Below, in pieces: positions 49,912 through 61,049 of a DNA stretch of 64,000 nt. Source of the stretch: Phaeodactylum tricornutum CCAP 1055/1 (lineage: Eukaryota; Bacillariophyta; Bacillariophyceae; Surirellales; Neidiaceae); contig NC_011679.1 of NCBI RefSeq assembly GCF_000150955.2, forward strand, positions 434,001 through 498,000, given 5' to 3'. A program made the position numbers and the translations under genes. The notes under the pieces are model-generated. The model was not told the origin of the DNA. It did no database searches and was given only the letters and a program-made list of their open reading frames with translations. The stretch's first letter is position 1. Each line of letters opens with the position of its first letter.

Positions 49912-51172
49912 ATGCAACATGGACGACCGACGAGAGCAGCTTCGCTACGTTGTTCGCTGTTATGGATCGTAGTCTCTGCAATGTGGTTTGTGGCCGATGG
50001 TTCCTCTATATCGGTGTCAACGTGTGCGCTTCACGTTGGCCAACGCGTCGACAAATGGTCTGTGGCTTCAAGAAACCAAAGGCGGATCTCGGAATCGGCT
50101 CACGATTATTCAGCGCCAGATCGGTTCGTAAAGCGGGGTGGAGCCTCGGTCGCGGTGAAAAGCATGTCGGCCCGACAGATGGAAGCATTCAAGTATGTGT
50201 TTGTCTTGAAACGGCGTCTCAGGAACTTTTCAGTCTAGCACCTCTGACATCTTCCTACTTTTCATATATAGCTTACTTTCGGGTGGTTTAGCTGGAACGA
50301 TAGCTTCGTGTTTGACGAATCCTCTTGAAGTCATCAAAACGCAGCTTCAATCTTCAAGCACGGCGGCGGGAGACATGGTTGCTGGTCGGGGACATCCCGT
50401 TGCCATCGCAAAACGCATCATGGAGCAGGATGGTGTTTCAGGCTTTTTCCGCGGCTTACCTCCGACCTTAGTGGGCATAATACCTTCCAGATCAGCCTAC
50501 TTCTATTCCTATCAACAAATTAAGAAACGCCTCGGTCCGTATCTTCCTGAAGGATCACCACCGAATGCGATGTTGGCGGGCTTCATGGCAGGTATTACAA
50601 GCAATACGTTGACAAATCCAATTTGGATGGTTCGTACGCGAATGCAGCTCTTGGCAGACACGACCGCAGGTCAACGAGCGTATAATGGCTACGGCGACGC
50701 AATCTCGACCATTTGGAGAGAAGACGGGTTGAAAGGCTTCTATAAGGGAATCCAGGCCTCGTATTGGGGTTGCGCGGAAGGCGCGGTGCAGTTCATCCTG
50801 TATGAGCAGTTCAAAACGAGACTTTTAGGTCGTCTTAACGCCCAGCGGGCTGAGTGTGGACTGCCAGCAACCGAGGAACTTCCTAAGATGACTTACTTTT
50901 GGTCAGCTGCCGCGGCAAAAATGTGTGCTTCCATTGCCACCTACCCCCATGAAGTAGCACGCACGCGAATGCGTGAGCAAGCTCGTGGAGGAATCTACAA
51001 ATATAAGAGTATGTGGCAGTCGCTGGCAGTCATCAGTCAAGAAGAAGGAATGAAAGGATTGTACAGTGGTATGGGCGTACATCTGCTGAAGGTAGTGCCG
51101 AACTCGGCGTTTATGTTTCTCACATACGAGGTGGTGCGCAGCTGGCTCAGTGAATTTACTGTTGTAGATTAG
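49912..51172 (+). CDS. Mitochondrial carrier of the SLC25A33/36 (Rim2, pyrimidine nucleotide) type
   Basis: 393 residues in two exons, 49912-50192 and 50272-51172. The 79-bp intron (GTATGTG...ATATAG) joins RQMEAFN to LLSGGLAGTIAS. The first ~90 residues form an extension with one hydrophobic segment (LLWIVVSAMWFVADG), possibly a targeting element. The three carrier signatures are NPLEVIKTQ, NPIWMVRTR and YPHEVARTR. The NPIWMVxTR and YPHEVxRTR pair is characteristic of the pyrimidine nucleotide and NAD/folate-type subgroup, and the whole is closest to SLC25A33/36. It would import pyrimidine nucleotides for mitochondrial DNA and RNA synthesis. Confidence 0.87.
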
Positions 51173-51368
51173 AAAAATCAGTTCACCCGAAACACAGTTA
51201 TTCTAAGAACGCTAGATGCGTAGATTTTTGTTCCTTTCATCATCACTTCGTCCAATCATTGACTTAACATCAGCTGAACCTTTCTCGATGGCTAATTCGT
51301 GAAGCGAACGAATAAAAATTTGATAATGGGCATACATTTTTTGCTGATGCATTCTGTCCATCGGAAAG

Positions 51369-54366
51369 CTACACGGCTGGGACGTGCGCGCCGGAAGAGC
51401 TCAACATGCCTAGATTGATGCGCAAGTCCACCATATCCAGCGCTCCGGGCCACACTTCACGCCAGGCCGATCGCATTTCATGGCTTAGTTCCGGGTGGTT
51501 CCTTTCAAAGTCCAATGGACTAGATGCAAAACAGACCAGGACAGCGTTAACAGAACTTCCAATAATACCCAAGAGAACACTCGTCATGGCCAGACCGATT
51601 GCAAAGCCTGTGGCAAACGATACAATTTCCGGCTGGTCGATAGACAAAACGTGCAAACTATGCATTCCGGAAATAAGATACCCAAAGCATCCTGTGACGC
51701 CTCCAATGACCAGGCTAGTCATCACCAAAACATTCGGAATCAGGTCGTCTGATACGATCGTTGTCCAGCCACGCTTCTGAAAAAGCTTGGTGGCTTGCTG
51801 ACCAGAATCAACAAAACCGTAGCCGTATAAACCGATGTAAGTGAATGCCCAGGGATTGATACTCTCAGTGAGAGAATCAACACACGAGGTCATGCAAGTC
51901 TGAACACAGTGCAGGCATTCATGCAGACACAGCAAAGACGCTTCATCAGAGTTGGGACGAAAGAGTACTGACAACTGCCGTATCAAAATGACTGGGCCGA
52001 CAACGAGACTGCCGAAGCAAATGGAACCCATAGAATAAAAGATGGTTTCAAAAGTTGAATGCTTGACCACTGCCTGGCCATCGGGTTGATACCACCAGTT
52101 ACCAATAATACGTGAGGTCGCCACTTGGACGGTATTCTAAGTCGACGAACATCGCTGTGTGAGATAAATTCAAAAAAATGCGAAAGATACATATTCGTGT
52201 AGGGTGCAACCTCGGTTTACCTACCAGCAGCACTTGGTAGGTCCAGTAGAATGATACGCCAATTAAAGCGTATATAATAACGGCCATTCGTTCCGAAGCA
52301 TGAATTCGTCCGTCATTAATGGAGTCGTAGATGCCAAAGGCCGTGATCGCAAAGAAGATGCTGTAGGCCAGAGCCAGCGCTTGCACACAAAAGGCCAATA
52401 TAATCATGGAAGGAAAGGCTCGGACTCCAGAGGATGCTGTCAAAAGATTTACGGCTGCAAAGGGAATGCGATCCCATACGATAAAGGTATACGCTACGCT
52501 CAGGGCCAAAGCGATGACTCCAGTAATCGGCACCACATTCTTTGGGCTCAGTCCAATCCCGACCGTACCCCAAACAAAGCTGAGTGTGATGACGACGATG
52601 AGTGATACTTGCACAAACTGCCTCGCAAAATTTGTCACAACCATCAGCAAACCGGCTGACAGAACCACAGTCAACGCTCCGCATAGACAGGAAATATAGA
52701 CCAGGTTTTTGTAATACACCGTCACGTTGTCCGTGGCAACGTCGTCTTCTGCCTGTAGTTCTATTTCCAACACGTCCCCATCGTCCACATCGGGCAAGGC
52801 AGCGTACGCGTAAGTGTGATACAGGAATAAGACAAAGATCAGATGAAAAACAAAGAGGAGGAGGAAGAATACGTCCCTGCAGGCCTTAGGCTGTTCGACG
52901 CCTTTGACATCTTCAACAAAGAGCTGGGCGCTCTGTTGGCGCACGTGGCGTTTCCGGGAAGATTCAGATTTTCCACTCTTGCGCTGAGCCAGAAAGACAG
53001 CTTCGCCACGGCTTTCCGCAAAGGGCGACGGCATGACGCCGGGTAAACTGGGCAAATGCTGGGGTGACCGGGACATTGGCTGGTTAAAATCTTGGTAGGA
53101 AGCCGGGAAAGAAGACTTGTTGGTGGCCATTCGGGGCGAGTCAGGTTTGGGATTGGGGCGACTGTTCCACAAGCCCATCAGCTCACCGCGAGGCGAAAAG
53201 TTTCCCGGAGCCGACCCCGAAGAGTTAGTGGCGGACTTGACGTTGTTGTTAGCAACTGCGTCGGGCCCGTTCCAAAATGCACCGTAAACAGCAGGCATGG
53301 CGGCGGAGGAAGAGTGTGACTTCCGGTGACGATGCCGACGACGTCCTCCTCCTTTTTCGGTTTTTCTTTTGGTGAGCGAGCGATCGGAGGCGGTCTTCTG
53401 CAAGAGTGGTTTCGTTTCGCCAGCGGTCTCTTGTGGCGGGGCGTGCAGCTGCTGATAGTGCGGCTGGTACGAGGAGACGGGGTCTTCGCTGTAGCTGTTG
53501 GATCGACTACGTCCGGACGGTGGCATGATATTGGATTTTGTTGTAGCAGGGAGAGGTCCTCGGTAGTATGCTTGCGGCGGCGGGGGCACTTGTTGCGGTT
53601 GGTAGGAGTAATGGCGTGGGGCGGCGGCGGCGTACTCACTAGCGCTGCCTTGCCACGAACCAGGACGGACGTTTGCGTTTCCAGGCTGCGTAGAAACATT
53701 CCCTGGTATCATTCCCGATGCCGGGCCGTTATTGTAAGGACTTCCGTATCCGGGAGGTGGGGGTCCGTAGAATCCGCTCGCATACGGCCCGTTGTGCATC
53801 AACAGCTGTGGTTGTAGGTGCTGCTGGGGTGGATACATATAACGCGTCTGTGGTGGCAACTGAAGAGGAGACTGAGGAAAGGAATGTTGCTGCTGACGGC
53901 TGCTCCCTACCTCGCGCGGGACATCGTCGCTGTTCGCGCGGCGATGACGCCGCTCCGATCTTGGTGGTACGGGGGAAGGAGGAAGGGAAGTTGGTGCGGA
54001 ACATTCTCCTTTCTCGCTGCCTCCGTTGCTGCTATCATTACTATTGCGAGTGTTAACAATACCTTTCTGGTCTCCGCTCATGTTGTCCACGTTTTCGATG
54101 GAACGGGGACTGTGAGCGGTACTGTCTCCTCCAGTAGCAATCGACGGCGAACACAAGTTTTGAGGGTGCGAATCGGGTGTGCGGTAACCAGGAAGAGAAG
54201 AAGATTGAATGGTGTCGAGGGGAGTTTGCTTCTGTGGAAGCTGTCTCTGGTAGAGTGAAGAAGAGTCGCTCGGGCTGTGCGGAACACTGTCTGGGTTTCG
54301 ACTCCTCCCGTTGCTACTACTACTGCTACTACTGCCGCTTTGATAATCGACAATCCGTCTACTCAT
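51369..54366 (-). CDS. Choline-transporter-like protein (SLC44/CTL) with long disordered N-terminus
   Basis: 969 residues in two exons, 54366-52225 and 52136-51369. The 88-bp intron (GTAGGT...CTTAG) joins SFYWTYQVLL to NTVQVATSRIIGNWWYQ. The join matches CTL proteins, which have WTxQVxxNVxHVTxAGxxGxWW here. The C-terminal ~480 residues hold about ten membrane helices, a luminal Cys-rich loop (CLHECLHCVQTCMTSC) and the CTL core AFTYIGLYGYGF. The first ~480 residues are low-complexity Ser/Pro/Gln/Gly with Tyr-rich runs, and have no counterpart in animal CTLs as far as I recall. They may host regulatory phosphorylation. CTLs carry choline or ethanolamine, but the substrate here is inferred. Confidence 0.85.
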
Positions 54367-55609
54367 TCGCTCGAAAGGGTGAGATGAGGAAGCGGTGGAG
54401 ATGGTTTTGCTCGCGTGGATTGCAGTTTTGCTATTGTTACGAATGCTGTCAATATCAAAGATTCCCTACGACTCCGTACCGTCGGTGTTGCCCTCGAGGC
54501 CAAACTCGTTGCTTCGGAAGCAACCAAGCGGGTATCTTAATGTCGCGTGGTACCGGTTCCGGAGTCTCCCACACCGTCCCGTGTAATTCGACGTGCTACG
54601 AACTCGGATCGTTGTATTGCGAATACCTCGAACATGCCCGAAAAATCCAAACGAAACAATTTTACTCCTGCCACGAAGTGACATAGAAATCTTGAAATAC
54701 GCATAACTATTGCCCACGCTTAAATCCGGACCTGACGACATTGTATTTGACTTCCCAAAAGAGTCACGGAAGCATTGGGAGTGTTCAAAATCGGTAACCC
54801 TACCGAGGGGGGCATCAGATTTCTTTCGTTGACGTGCAAAACAAACGTCGAGTTTCCTCCCAGCCAATCCGATACACTCATTACTGGGTACCGGTCGATA
54901 GGCTTCTGGAGGGTTCGCTTCGCTTCTGGCACTAGTCCCTGTGGGAGGGCCCGTTAATTGTAAATCAACAAACCCCATTACATATATGCAATGAGACCTG
55001 AGAAAGTAGGATGCTCTGCTTTCAAGCTACTGGTACCAGGAAAGAGAGAGAACAGGAGCCAATTGTTCTATCGGCAGTCTCAAAAGTATCCAACACTTCG
55101 AGAGGATCCGCATGATAATCTAGGAAAGTGGTCTTACAACTAAGAACTGTCTCTTTGACTAATAGTAAATGTAACCGACAAATCGGGTAAAACCAGAATT
55201 CGTCAGTTTTGAAAACACATCATGATCAACGTCCTTCTTTTGGCCGATACCAATTGTTTCTAGCTTAACTTTTACGTCCGCTTTTTCACGATTAAGCTTC
55301 ATTGCCAATCCAAAACTAGCTAATTTGCCTGGCAAGTGGCATTGACCGCGCGGCACACGTGGCATCTCCGCCAGGTAGGGGAAAATCCCAGTAGAGTCCA
55401 TGTTCTGCCGTCGCCTCTCCAGAGCAGTTTATGCATGCTAGTCAGGCCAATTACACAATACACACCTCATCCAAAGCAATGTAACTGGTGGAGCTTGCCA
55501 ATACCGGAGAGGAGTTCAATTGATGGTATAACCAATTGGGTCTATACGTCCCTGTGACATAGAGTGAAGAACTTGCCTGTGTTACCTCGTGTTTCTTCTA
55601 CCGTTCACC
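54367..55609. other. Intergenic region, possible minor frames
   Basis: About 1.2 kb with overlapping frames on both strands. Those at 54177-54686 plus, 54466-54978 minus and 54720-54932 minus have no recognisable domain. A minus-strand frame at 55159-55401 (80 codons, KLNREKADVKVKLETIGIGQ, ending FTRFVGYIYY) is the most protein-like and could be a small gene or a last exon. Its support is weak. No exact copy of the recurring 9-mer was seen. Confidence 0.35.
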
Positions 55610-56158
55610 CTACTTGCTGGAACGTGGTGCATCGGTGATTCTTTGTTGCCAAGCGGCAGCCTGTGACAAGAGTTCTTCGCGAGTCCGGGAACCGTCCAGG
55701 CCATCAACGACGCGATCGGCCGCGTCTAAACACATCCAGTATTTATCTTCCGGTGACGCGCTATTCCAGCACTGAATTTCGAAGGCTTCTCGGAAACATC
55801 CGATACATATTTGTCCATCGTATACGTTGGCGTTGTAGCGACAAATCCGATTGCACGGCGTAATTGCGAATTCCGGCGGCGGTGAAATGGTCTCAGTCTC
55901 CTCGTCATCGTTACCAATGTTGGCCTGGAAAGTATGAGTGTTCGTCCGGAACAAATGTTTTCCTGATCGACTCACTCTCCTTCCATGAAAGGTGTTTGGT
56001 CTGTGAGCTCTCGTGAGCATTATTGTTATGCCCGCCCCGCAGCATAAAAGAAGCAAACACCATTGGATTCGGCTGAATCTCCATGTCGTTGACTGTGAAT
56101 AATAGGGGCAAGCAGTATGCAAGGTTACTGCCGGACGCTTGGCCTTCAATAATGGCAT
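55610..56158 (-). CDS. Small Cys-rich membrane-anchored protein, unknown function
   Basis: 182 residues from the ATG at 56158. A basic N-terminus precedes one hydrophobic helix (QWCLLLLCCGAGITIML), suggesting a type II anchor. A disordered acidic linker (NIGNDDEETETISPPP) leads to a compact Cys domain: PCNRICRYNANVY, QICIGCFREAFEIQCW and DKYWMCLDAADRV. Six Cys within about 50 residues suggest disulfides or metal binding on the luminal side. A TTATTCACAG acceptor-like site within the first 25 codons (around 56090) means that the first residues may be wrong and an upstream exon may exist. No family was recognised. Confidence 0.55.
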   Translation of the reverse strand: MPLLKAKRPAVTLHTACPYYSQSTTWRFSRIQWCLLLLCCGAGITIMLTRAHRPNTFHGRRVSRSGKHLFRTNTHTFQANIGNDDEETETISPPPEFAITPCNRICRYNANVYDGQICIGCFREAFEIQCWNSASPEDKYWMCLDAADRVVDGLDGSRTREELLSQAAAWQQRITDAPRSSK

Positions 56159-57179
56159 TCTTCACTACTCTTTCATCCGGCGCCTGCATTAAAGTTCAGT
56201 TCCGAAATGTACTTTAAAAAACCACACGCTCAAACCGAATTGCCTAGTGGACTGTTCCGCCGCCAAGATCACACGTCAAAGCTATCGTATAGACAACGAC
56301 TAGTCTAAGCCGAGTTGCGGCAATCCCTAGTCGTGGGGTGGAAGGGTTTACGGTCAGCAGACACGTTTGAGTCACGACAAAGCTCGAGCAAACGGATACT
56401 CTGCTTCAGTGAGGAGCGGCACTGACTGTGAGCAATGAAGAGAGAATCTTGGAAAAAGTCTGCCGACGAACCTCGCTCGGTCTTGTCGTGACGAAGACAA
56501 AGAATTTCGTGGCAATCACCGATTCCGATTGACAGATAGACGCAGGTAGGCTGCCAGGCAGCCCACCGAATGCTTCGGCTGGCGAGCGAATTGTGAACTG
56601 GCGTAACTACTGTAAGAGAGATCCGTCTTTCTTGGAAAATCCAAGTTGATAAACTTGGAGCATCGATGGATGTCCGTCCTCTATTAGTTCCGCGTGTGGG
56701 CACGTCTGGAGACCGAAGCCCCTAGTGACGTCAGCAGAGAGTGGAGAGTCATCGTGTCTGCAGGAGTTTCTGACTTTTTGGGAACCGAGAAAACACGTGG
56801 AAAGTTGAATTTGCCTCCCAACAGATGACGAATGCAATTGAGAGCTTTGGATTGGATTCGAATTGTCTCAGGTTGATGGGGATTCTGACGAAATCGACCG
56901 AAACATGTCGCATTCCAAAACAGGTTTCGATCGAATTCTAGCGGACACCCTAAGAAACTCACCTCGAACACCGAATCTGGTCACAATACGTGTAAGGTTT
57001 TCTGGGTACACTCACGAACCCTCGGGAAGAGAAAACAGATCACTGTCAGTGCAAGCGAACCAACGCATCGAAAACGAGAATTGCGCGATTGGCGCTGACT
57101 TCATTATTCGATTGACACAGAATAAAACATCACCAAAGTTTGCACACACACAGACGAGTCGAGTCATTATAAGCAAACC
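56159..57179. other. Divergent intergenic region with two TxA-CWG-TxA sites
   Basis: About 1 kb between divergent genes. TGACTGTGA lies at 56423-56431 and TCACTGTCA at 57040-57048, with CTACTGTAA near 56603 as a one-base variant. Frames at 56305-56703 minus, 56684-56971 minus and 56863-57183 plus have no recognisable domain. Confidence 0.45.
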
Positions 57180-58379
57180 ATGACAGCAGACACCACACAA
57201 AAAAGAAGCAAGCGTAATCAACAAGGTTACGAAAGTAAGAACAACAACTACAACAACAATAAAATGTCCACGACCTACTCGAGCGTGGGCGGTACCGCCG
57301 TGAAGCGCATTCGCGTTCCGCACCCGAACGATGTCCTTAGTGGACGAGGAGGAGGAATAAATTCGCACGTGGGAAACGTACGGTTTCGCGAATGGGTGGC
57401 AGTGCGCAAGAACGACTACACGCTGGCACCTTCCAAGGCTGACAAGGCACGCGTAGCCAAGGAAGTTATTGACCTGGTAGAGCACCAAACCCCGCCCGGG
57501 CGGTTTCTGCAAAAAGACCCGACGGCAGTTGGTGGTGCAGGCTGGTGGGTGGAGATCGATGAAGAACGAGTCATGGCGAAGACATCGCAGGCTCTTCGTG
57601 AGGGCGCGCCACAGATTCGAGCACTGCATCGAGACGAGTTGGATGAACGAAAGTCCAACTACGACAGACGGAGAAAGGCGGATGCCAAACCCGAGAGTTC
57701 GGGAAAAAACAACAAACGCAGCCTTGAGGAGATGAGGAGTGCGGCATCTTCGCCAGCAACAACAACACCCGTATCGAATTCCATAAGTCGCATGCATGAA
57801 CAAGCCGTCAATGAATTGCGTGCCAACGCCGAAGCAGCTCGCGAAGCTAAACAAGTGCGCTTGGAGTACGGAGGAAATGTTGTTCTTCCATCGGAGGAAA
57901 CCCCACCCTTGACTTCAACAAAGATCGAAGATAACGATGCGATGGTACTGCCACCACCTCTAGATCTCGATTGCGTTCCTGCCCCCCACAAAAACATGAA
58001 ACGAACACATTCCTTAGCCCTTTCAGATCTAGGGAACACGGATGATTGGTGTGCTACAGACTTTGTCAATCCATTCGAGGATGAGTACGAAGCGCAAGAG
58101 TTCTCCTGGACACCGCCATCGCCCCGTCCTGGGATCCTGCGCGAAAGTAGCACGAGCAACAACAGTGACATGGGCGGAATTGGAGCGTTGATGAGATCCG
58201 ATTCCTCTCGGTCCAACACGTCATCGTCCAATCACAACACTTCCAACAATGGGGTACGTCCGAAGAATACCGTGGCCAATATGAGCAACAGGTACGGTAA
58301 AGACAGCAAGCATAAAGACGAGATAACTCCTCTTGACGAATGGTGGGATGTGGACTCCTACGTTCCCGTCTCGCCCTGA
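57180..58379 (+). CDS. DUF6824-domain protein, putative transcription-related
   Basis: 399 residues, single exon. After a Lys/Asn-rich start it carries the DUF6824 domain at about residues 40-140: IRVPHPNDVLSGRGGGINSH, then GNVRFREWV, KNDYTLAPSKADKARVAKEV, PPGRFLQKDP and WWVEIDEERVMAKTSQALREGAP. The NDVLxGRGGGxNxHxGN block is the hallmark and the family is strongly expanded in diatoms. A basic region (KSNYDRRRKADAK) follows, then a disordered Ser/Asn-rich tail ending WWDVDSYVPVSP. No biochemical function is established to my knowledge. The basic, nuclear-looking composition suggests DNA or chromatin association. Confidence 0.88.
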   Translation: MTADTTQKRSKRNQQGYESKNNNYNNNKMSTTYSSVGGTAVKRIRVPHPNDVLSGRGGGINSHVGNVRFREWVAVRKNDYTLAPSKADKARVAKEVIDLVEHQTPPGRFLQKDPTAVGGAGWWVEIDEERVMAKTSQALREGAPQIRALHRDELDERKSNYDRRRKADAKPESSGKNNKRSLEEMRSAASSPATTTPVSNSISRMHEQAVNELRANAEAAREAKQVRLEYGGNVVLPSEETPPLTSTKIEDNDAMVLPPPLDLDCVPAPHKNMKRTHSLALSDLGNTDDWCATDFVNPFEDEYEAQEFSWTPPSPRPGILRESSTSNNSDMGGIGALMRSDSSRSNTSSSNHNTSNNGVRPKNTVANMSNRYGKDSKHKDEITPLDEWWDVDSYVPVSP

Positions 58380-58939
58380 ATCTAGTGGAATGACGAATGT
58401 GGAATCGATACCGACGCAAACATGAACTTGTTTCTTGTGATTCTTCATCCTTAAGCTAACCTATCGATTGCGCTCGTTTGTCCTTCGTTGTGGTTAGGTC
58501 GCTTTCGTCCGTGCTCTCCGACCTCCCGGACGCTATTCCTTCTCGTCACATAGCTGAAACAAGTGATTTTATGGAAGGCATCAAGTTGATTTACGATGCT
58601 TTGCATCGAGATGGTGACGAAGAAGTCATTTCGACATGTATGTTGCCTTATAGGGGCAACGCATTTCGTACATCGAATTTGCGTCGCGTTGGCAGTGGGC
58701 TGTCGGTCAGGGGTGCGGATGGGCGACAATAAGTTCGGTTTGAAATGTAGGAGTTTTTGCAAGTAAGCGATTATAATTTATAAGAAGCTCTAGCGCTTTA
58801 ACGAAACATTGGAACGAATAAGTCAGTATATGTGACAACGTATGCATCCGCAGCATCACTTCCACTACCAATTATGGACAAAGACAGTCCATTGTAGACA
58901 TGAATTCAGACCCGACGCATTGCGAAAACCTTGAGCTCG
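58380..58939. other. Convergent intergenic region
   Basis: About 560 bp between convergent genes. The plus-strand frame 58478-58732 and the minus-strand frame 58451-58762 overlap antisense and have no domain. No exact TxA-CWG-TxA site was seen. Confidence 0.4.
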
Positions 58940-60292
58940 TCACGCGGTCGTCAGCCGAACCACGGCCTGCTTCGTGCTGAGACTAAACGCAAGATATTCA
59001 TACTTCCATCCAAACCGTTTGCAGCATTCTCGCCAAGCCCGGAACTCATCATACCGCCAACTTGGATGGCAAATATATTCATCGAAAATTAGAATGGTGC
59101 CCGGTACAATGTAACCGTGAAAGCCTTCCAAAATATCCAACGTGGAGGAATAAAGCTGACAATCTACGTTGGCGTACGCCAAAAAGGTGCTTTCCTCCTG
59201 TTCTTTGAGAAAAGGACCGATTGTATCACGAAAGAGACCGCGGTGGAAGGTCACCTTCCCTTCCATATTCGGTGCGACTCCCCCGGTCGAGTACGTCCCG
59301 ATCGGTTCCGTCCCCCATGCTTGAGGGAGGCCGGTGAACGTATCAAAGCCATGAATTCGAGCGTCCAAAGGCAAAATATCTTGTGCCATTCGCAAGCTTC
59401 GCCCACTACCTACGCCGAATTCGCAAACAAGCCCACCTTGTTCGATCAAAGGCAGAGCCGCATTCAAGGCGACTTCCATAATATCCCGTGTTCCGCGATA
59501 CAAGTACAAGCTGTCGTTCGGGATTTTACGCGTATGCCACCGTACATATCCCCACGAGTCGACGAGACAGCTCCACTTGGACTCGTCCCGGCGCAATCGT
59601 TCAAAAATCTCCTCGGATTGGTCGGATTGCTGTAGGCGGTCCGAGGCAACCGCGACGTGAAATTGCGATTCTTGTCGCTCGGGCGCGAGTTCGAGCGCTT
59701 TGCGGTACTGTTCAATGGCGTCTTCCAAGTGCTGGCCCCCAAATGCAGCCTCCAGTGCCTGGCCTATCCCGTCGAAAGATTCGGCGGACGGAAAGGGATC
59801 GATTGCGGAGGCTTCCTTGTACAATCGAGCCGCCGCTTTGGGGTCGCCAAGGGCGTCGAGATTGAGGAAGGCCAGACGCATACAGGCGTAGGCTAAAATT
59901 GCTTGACTGTCTTCCTGAGAAAGCGACGTGACGTGTCCAAATTCACTCTCCGAGTCCAAATAGCATTGGTACAGAGTGGCGGCTTCGTGAAAAGAGGCAC
60001 TCGCCTTACGGGGTTGCCCGTTCTTTTCGAGTTGTATACCGAGACGGAAGGCGCGATCGGCTTGCCCGATGAGCGTATTCCAGGCCATTTCTCCCGAAAT
60101 GAGCTGGTGGACCGGATCTGTGGCTTGTTCCGGCGCTTGATGTGCAGAGACGAAACGATTGTGGGATGGACGCAGTCCGTACGATTTTACAGGTCTCGTC
60201 CGGGAAGGACGGACCCACAAGCTCTGCGTGAACCATTGCTCGCAGGATAAGACTAGCCATAAAAAGTTGATGAAGTACCGCATGCTTCCCAC
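58940..60292 (-). CDS. TPR-containing TylF-like SAM-dependent methyltransferase
   Basis: 450 residues, single exon. An N-terminal signal peptide (YFINFLWLVLSCEQWFTQSL) suggests entry to the secretory pathway or plastid. Residues ~75-230 are helical repeats of TPR type (DRAFRLGIQLEKNGQPRKAS, AAARLYKEASAIDPFPSAES, DAIEQYRKALELAPE). The C-terminal ~200 residues form a class I methyltransferase: glycine-rich SAM site CEFGVGSGRSLRMA, acidic GFDTFTGLPQ, then VDCQLYSSTLDILEGF and IVPGTILIFDEYICHPSW. That last pattern is seen in TylF/MycF-type O-methyltransferases acting on sugars, and in related proteins of algae. The substrate cannot be inferred. Confidence 0.82.
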   Translation of the reverse strand: MGSMRYFINFLWLVLSCEQWFTQSLWVRPSRTRPVKSYGLRPSHNRFVSAHQAPEQATDPVHQLISGEMAWNTLIGQADRAFRLGIQLEKNGQPRKASASFHEAATLYQCYLDSESEFGHVTSLSQEDSQAILAYACMRLAFLNLDALGDPKAAARLYKEASAIDPFPSAESFDGIGQALEAAFGGQHLEDAIEQYRKALELAPERQESQFHVAVASDRLQQSDQSEEIFERLRRDESKWSCLVDSWGYVRWHTRKIPNDSLYLYRGTRDIMEVALNAALPLIEQGGLVCEFGVGSGRSLRMAQDILPLDARIHGFDTFTGLPQAWGTEPIGTYSTGGVAPNMEGKVTFHRGLFRDTIGPFLKEQEESTFLAYANVDCQLYSSTLDILEGFHGYIVPGTILIFDEYICHPSWRYDEFRAWRECCKRFGWKYEYLAFSLSTKQAVVRLTTA

Positions 60293-61049
60293 GCAGGGGG
60301 ATCAGCAATGAATGAGAAGCAGTTCCAGGCGGAGAGAGAAGGGTAGTTAGGAATGGAGCAGTGAATAAGAAAACGCGGTCGCCCATGTGCGCGGCATCAC
60401 GTCCATCCCTTTTCGGTTCGCCTCTTTTTCGGTATCCTTGTTGACTGTGATGGCAGTGACCGCAAAAGTCACTTCAGCGTTGGAGGGGAAACCTTCTCTC
60501 ATACACTTTCTTGACAAACCAAAAGTATATGGGATTTAAGGAGAGCTTCATATCACTGAGACAGTCAATAGATTGATTTTTTGTTAACCGAATGTATCTT
60601 AGCTGTGTATTCTTAAGTCGTTCAATGTCCACCAGACAACTAACTGTCCAACAAACGAGAAACATCGTTCGGTGCACGGAGATTCGCTTTCGTTCCGCGG
60701 TCTATGTTTTTCGGAGGGAAAGGGTTTCTGACTGTGAACATTCACAACAGTAAATGCCTGTACAGGATTTCGTAAGTAGGGTCAAGGAAGACCATGGAAA
60801 CGTAGACGGAAACACTTTTCCTTCGATTTTTTAGATAGTTCCACAAGACCATAGAAAACTTCTAGCATCCAGGAACTTATATTGACCTGACGCAGACGAA
60901 AAGCGGGATCGCAATCGGTTTTGCATTTACCGCAATCAGGAGGAGTCCTGTGGCGTTCGGATCAATCGCACGGCGCCAAGCTTACCGTTGTCGTTTGGGT
61001 GCTGGTGGCGCACGAGGCCCCTCGTCGAATTGCACATTGACGAAACACA
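60293..61049. other. Divergent intergenic region with two TxA-CWG-TxA sites
   Basis: About 760 bp between divergent genes. TGACTGTGA occurs twice, at 60442-60450 and 60729-60737. CAACAGTAA follows the second copy closely. No additional gene was recognised. Confidence 0.45.

Noticed and set aside
54177-54978. 170-codon frames on both strands upstream of the CTL gene
   Set aside because: Antisense to each other, or overlapping the CTL N-terminus in another frame. No domain is visible.
629-60737. TNACWGTNA read as a palindromic transcription-factor site
   Set aside because: Not fully excluded, but a dyad site should have complementary N bases. Observed N bases are identical in 30 of 37 and complementary in only 3, so a direct repeat is the better description.
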